A stretch of DNA of 64,000 nucleotides from Candidatus Propionivibrio aalborgensis (lineage in GTDB: Bacteria; Pseudomonadota; Gammaproteobacteria; Burkholderiales; Rhodocyclaceae), in NCBI RefSeq assembly GCF_900089945.1, contig NZ_FLQY01000246.1, positions 23,572-87,571 of the forward strand. The letters run 5' to 3'. Positions 61,288 through 64,000 of this stretch are shown piece after piece. Numbering within the stretch: the stretch's first letter is position 1; each line of letters opens with the position of its first letter. The notes under the pieces were generated by a model. It saw nothing but the letters and a program-made list of their open reading frames with translations, was not told the DNA's origin and made no database searches. A program made the position numbers and the translations under genes.

Positions 61288-63093
61288 GTGAGCAACGCTC
61301 TGAAAACACCTTCCACCGCGGCGCCTGCGACCAATTTCATTCGCAACATCATTGATGCTGATCTGGCGGCCGGCAAGCACGCTCAACGACGCTGGTCCGG
61401 CAAACCCGGGCTCGGCGATCAGCAGAAAGCCGGTGAGCCGGATGCGGCAAGAATTCGTACCCGCTTTCCGCCGGAGCCGAACGGCTATCTCCATTTCGGC
61501 CATGCCAAATCGATCTGCCTGAACTTCGGCCTGGCGCTGGATTATGGTGGCCGCTGTCATTTGCGTTTTGACGACACCAATCCGGAGAAGGAAGAGAAGG
61601 AATACGTCGATTCAATTATCGACTCGGTGCGTTGGCTTGGTTTTTCATGGCAAGACGAGGTCGAGGACAATCTGTACTACGCTTCCGACTACTTCGACTG
61701 GATGGTGGCCTGCGCCGAATCCTTGATTCGATCGGGAAACGCCTACGTCGACAGCCAGAGCGCCGACGAGATGCGCGCCGGTCGCGGCACGCTGACCCAG
61801 GCCGGCCAGGATTCGCCTTACCGCAATCGCAGCGTCGAAGAAAACATGGATCTCTTCAAGCGCATGCAGGCTGGCGAGTTTCCGGATGGGGCGTACATCC
61901 TGCGAGCAAAAATCGATATGGCCTCGCCCAACATCAACCTGCGCGACCCGGCAATCTATCGCATTCGTCATGCGACGCACCACAATACGGACGACAGGTG
62001 GTGCGTCTACCCGATGTACACTTTCGCGCATCCAATCGAAGACGCGCTGGAAAACATCACTCATTCGATCTGCACCCTGGAGTTCGAGGATCAGCGGCCT
62101 TTCTACGACTGGCTGCTGGAGCGACTTGCGGAAGACAATCTGTTCCAACGGCCGCTGCCACAACAGATCGAATTTTCGCGACTGAACCTGACCTACGTCG
62201 TGCTATCAAAGCGCAAGCTGATCCAGCTCGTCGATGAAAAACACGTAGCCGGTTGGGACGATCCGCGCATGCCGACGCTGGTCGGTGCGCGTCGGCGTGG
62301 TTATACCCCGGAGGGTTTCAGGCTCTTTGCCGAACGCGTTGGCGTATCCAAATCGGATTCGCTGATCGAATACGCGCTGCTGGAGGAGGCCATGCGCGAA
62401 GTGATGAATGAATCCGCCGAACGTCGCATCGCCGTGCTCGACCCCTTGAAACTGATCATCGACAATTACCCGGAAGGACAAAGCGAGGATTGCTTCGCGC
62501 CCAACCACCCGCTCAAACCGGAACTCGGCAAACGCGCCATGCCTCTGGGTCGCGAATTGTGGATCGAGCGCGAGGACTTCATGGAGGTGCCGAGCAAGGG
62601 CTACCGCAGGCTGTATCCGGGAAACAGCGCCCGCTTGCGCTATGGCTTTGTGGTCCAGTGCACCGGCTGCGACAAGGACGCGAACGGCAAGGTCATCGCC
62701 GTCCATTGTGATTACATGCTCGACTCGAAGAGCGGAACTCCAGGTTCTGATAACTACAAGGTCAAGGGCAATCTGCACTGGGTCTCGGTGGCGCATGGCC
62801 ATGCCGCCGAAGTACGGCTTTACGATCGCCTTTTCTCCACACCGGCGCCCGGTAGCCGGCGCGAAGGCTACCCGCCAGAGCAGGAGCGCGACTTTCTTGA
62901 CGATCTCAACCCGAACAGCGTGAACGTCATCCAGGCCTGGCTTGAACCGTCGCTCAAGCAAGTCGGACCGGAAGATAGCTTCCAATTCGAACGGCATGGT
63001 TACTTCGTCGCTGATCGCTTCGACTCGAAGGATGGCGCACCGGTATTCAACCGTACGGTGACATTGAAGGATTCGCCGGCGAAAAACGCATGA
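61288..63093 (+). CDS. glnS: Glutaminyl-tRNA synthetase
   Basis: 601 residues. [22 protein letters not shown] at about 60-80 holds the class I HIGH signature (HFGH), [11 protein letters not shown] follows, and [10 protein letters not shown] near 305 is the KMSKS-type loop; the C-terminal beta-barrel anticodon domain ([16 protein letters not shown]) is complete. It charges tRNA-Gln. GTG at 61288 is chosen because AAGGA lies eight bases upstream and the downstream sequence [11 protein letters not shown] is the conserved N-terminus; an upstream TTG-type frame start at 61204 lies inside the inverted repeat region. pyrF overlaps the stop by four bases. Confidence 0.96.
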   Translation: MSNALKTPSTAAPATNFIRNIIDADLAAGKHAQRRWSGKPGLGDQQKAGEPDAARIRTRFPPEPNGYLHFGHAKSICLNFGLALDYGGRCHLRFDDTNPEKEEKEYVDSIIDSVRWLGFSWQDEVEDNLYYASDYFDWMVACAESLIRSGNAYVDSQSADEMRAGRGTLTQAGQDSPYRNRSVEENMDLFKRMQAGEFPDGAYILRAKIDMASPNINLRDPAIYRIRHATHHNTDDRWCVYPMYTFAHPIEDALENITHSICTLEFEDQRPFYDWLLERLAEDNLFQRPLPQQIEFSRLNLTYVVLSKRKLIQLVDEKHVAGWDDPRMPTLVGARRRGYTPEGFRLFAERVGVSKSDSLIEYALLEEAMREVMNESAERRIAVLDPLKLIIDNYPEGQSEDCFAPNHPLKPELGKRAMPLGRELWIEREDFMEVPSKGYRRLYPGNSARLRYGFVVQCTGCDKDANGKVIAVHCDYMLDSKSGTPGSDNYKVKGNLHWVSVAHGHAAEVRLYDRLFSTPAPGSRREGYPPEQERDFLDDLNPNSVNVIQAWLEPSLKQVGPEDSFQFERHGYFVADRFDSKDGAPVFNRTVTLKDSPAKNA

Positions 63094-63926
63094 GCTTTAT
63101 CGAATCGCTCAACGCCGCCTGGATCAAAAACAACTCATTACTCTGTGTTGGCCTGGACCCCGACCCGGCGAAATTTCCGGCACATCTCAAGAGTCGGCCG
63201 GAAGCGATTTTCGAGTTCTGCGCACGCATCGTCGACGCCACCGCCGACCTTGTCTGCTGCTTCAAGCCACAAATTGCTTACTTTGCTGCGCAGCGTGCCG
63301 AAAACCAGCTCGAAGCGCTGATTGCTCATATCCATGCAACTCACCCCGGTATTCCGGTCATACTCGATGCCAAGCGCGGCGACATAGGCAGTACCGCCGA
63401 ACAGTATGCCGTCGAAATTTTCGAGCGTTACCAGGCTGACGCCATCACGGTTAATCCGTACATGGGGCGCGACTCGGTCGAGCCGTATCTGGCTTACCCG
63501 GACAAGGGTGTCATCCTGCTCTGCCGGACGTCCAATCCCGGTGGCAGTGACCTGCAATTCCTCAATGTCGGAATGGCCGATCAACCCGAAAAACTTTATG
63601 AGCGCGTGGCCCGACTCGTGGCGCGCGAATGGAACGCCAATGGACAATGCGCGCTGGTTGTCGGCGCTACTTTCCCCGGCGAAATTGCCCGAGTGCGTGA
63701 GATCGTCGGCGATCTACCGCTGCTTGTTCCCGGCATCGGTGCGCAGGGCGGTGACGTACAAGCCACCGTACAGGCAGGCCGCACCGCCAGTGGCTGCGGC
63801 CTGATGATCAACTCATCGCGCGCCATCCTCTACGCCGGTATCGCGGATGATACGGAAACGGGCTTCGCCGATGCCGCCCGCCGTGTTGCTCTGGAAACCC
63901 GCGATACGATCAACCGCTATCGCTGA
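63090..63926 (+). CDS. pyrF: Orotidine 5'-phosphate decarboxylase, subfamily 2
   Basis: 278 residues, the longer subfamily-2 form. [13 protein letters not shown] near 19-31 is the first phosphate/uridine strand, [18 protein letters not shown] near 90-107 carries the catalytic Lys-Asp array (DxKxxD), and [32 protein letters not shown] binds phosphate. It makes UMP in pyrimidine synthesis. The start ATG overlaps the glnS stop (ATGA). A short hairpin follows 7 bases after the stop. Confidence 0.96.
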   Translation: MSFIESLNAAWIKNNSLLCVGLDPDPAKFPAHLKSRPEAIFEFCARIVDATADLVCCFKPQIAYFAAQRAENQLEALIAHIHATHPGIPVILDAKRGDIGSTAEQYAVEIFERYQADAITVNPYMGRDSVEPYLAYPDKGVILLCRTSNPGGSDLQFLNVGMADQPEKLYERVARLVAREWNANGQCALVVGATFPGEIARVREIVGDLPLLVPGIGAQGGDVQATVQAGRTASGCGLMINSSRAILYAGIADDTETGFADAARRVALETRDTINRYR

Positions 63927-63933
63927 CCAGCCA

Positions 63934-63950
63934 GGCTCGTTCCACGAGCC
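63934..63950. terminator. Short hairpin after pyrF, weak terminator candidate
   Basis: GGCTCG (63934-63939) pairs with CGAGCC (63945-63950) around a 5-base loop, between the convergent ends of pyrF and the minus-strand gene at the edge. There is no T-run on either side, so it is a poor intrinsic terminator; its position between convergent genes is the main argument. Confidence 0.3.
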
Positions 63951-63958
63951 ACAATAAG

Positions 63959-64000
63959 CTATTCCTTGATCGCTTCGACAGCGATGTCGATGGTCACTTC
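63959..64000 (-). CDS. 3' end of a minus-strand gene, possibly YceI family
   Basis: The last 13 codons and a TAG stop are present, reading EVTIDIAVEAIKE. The pattern of alternating hydrophobic residues ending in VEAIK is typical of the last beta-strand of YceI-like periplasmic lipid-binding proteins, but 13 residues are not enough to assign a family. It converges with pyrF. Confidence 0.35.
   Translation of the reverse strand, partial: EVTIDIAVEAIKE

Noticed and set aside
1..64000. CRISPR arrays, tRNA or rRNA genes
   Set aside because: No regularly spaced direct repeats and no cloverleaf or rRNA-like segments were noticed on reading.

Overview
The window is almost entirely one very large surface-glycan (O-antigen, capsule or exopolysaccharide) locus, followed by two housekeeping genes. 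The DNA is GC-rich. The gene set (an RfaH-like factor next to an EPS-associated MarR-type regulator, a GlnRS gene overlapping a subfamily-2 pyrF, and a FlaA1/WbpM-type dehydratase with rfbA-rfbC) suggests a Gram-negative proteobacterium, most likely a betaproteobacterium of the Rhodocyclales/Azoarcus/Accumulibacter kind. That placement is inference from gene content, not a database result.

Layout. From about 57.7 kb down to base 1, every convincing gene lies on the minus strand, so transcription runs from high to low coordinates. At the head is rfaH (57206-57703) with a good sigma70-like promoter. A 227-base leader follows that carries an exact ops element (GGCGGTAGCGT, 56992-57002), the DNA signal that recruits RfaH. 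Next come a small MarR-type EPS regulator, a frameshifted remnant of manC, and fcl and gmd (GDP-fucose branch). A junction with a transposase scrap (54241-54286) separates these from the long run of glycan genes: glycosyltransferases, 13 SAM-dependent methyltransferases, three asparagine-synthase-type proteins, two N-acetyl-sugar amidotransferases (one fused to a HisF-like domain), two NeuB-type synthases with NeuC- and NeuA-type partners, SpsF, a DegT aminotransferase, a GNAT acetyltransferase, a sulfotransferase and an APS kinase, an MsbA/PglK-type ABC exporter, a heparinase-like protein with a fused two-domain oxidoreductase, an acyltransferase, an O-antigen polymerase/ligase, and at the edge a WbpV-like epimerase. 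Most neighbours overlap by 1-17 bases or are a few bases apart, so the run looks translationally coupled.

On the plus strand from 57.8 kb: a FlaA1/WbpM-type nucleotide-sugar 4,6-dehydratase, rfbA, rfbC, then glnS and pyrF. The last 40 bases hold the 3' end of a minus-strand gene.

How it fits together (inference). The dehydratase genes, DegT aminotransferase, GNAT acetyltransferase, hydrolysing 2-epimerase, NeuB synthases and CMP-transferases can make a nonulosonic acid of the legionaminic/sialic type. Amidotransferases, asparagine-synthase relatives, methyltransferases and a sulfotransferase would decorate the glycan. The ABC protein would flip it, and RfaH acting at ops would let RNA polymerase cross this roughly 56 kb operon. 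No CRISPR array, tRNA or rRNA was seen.
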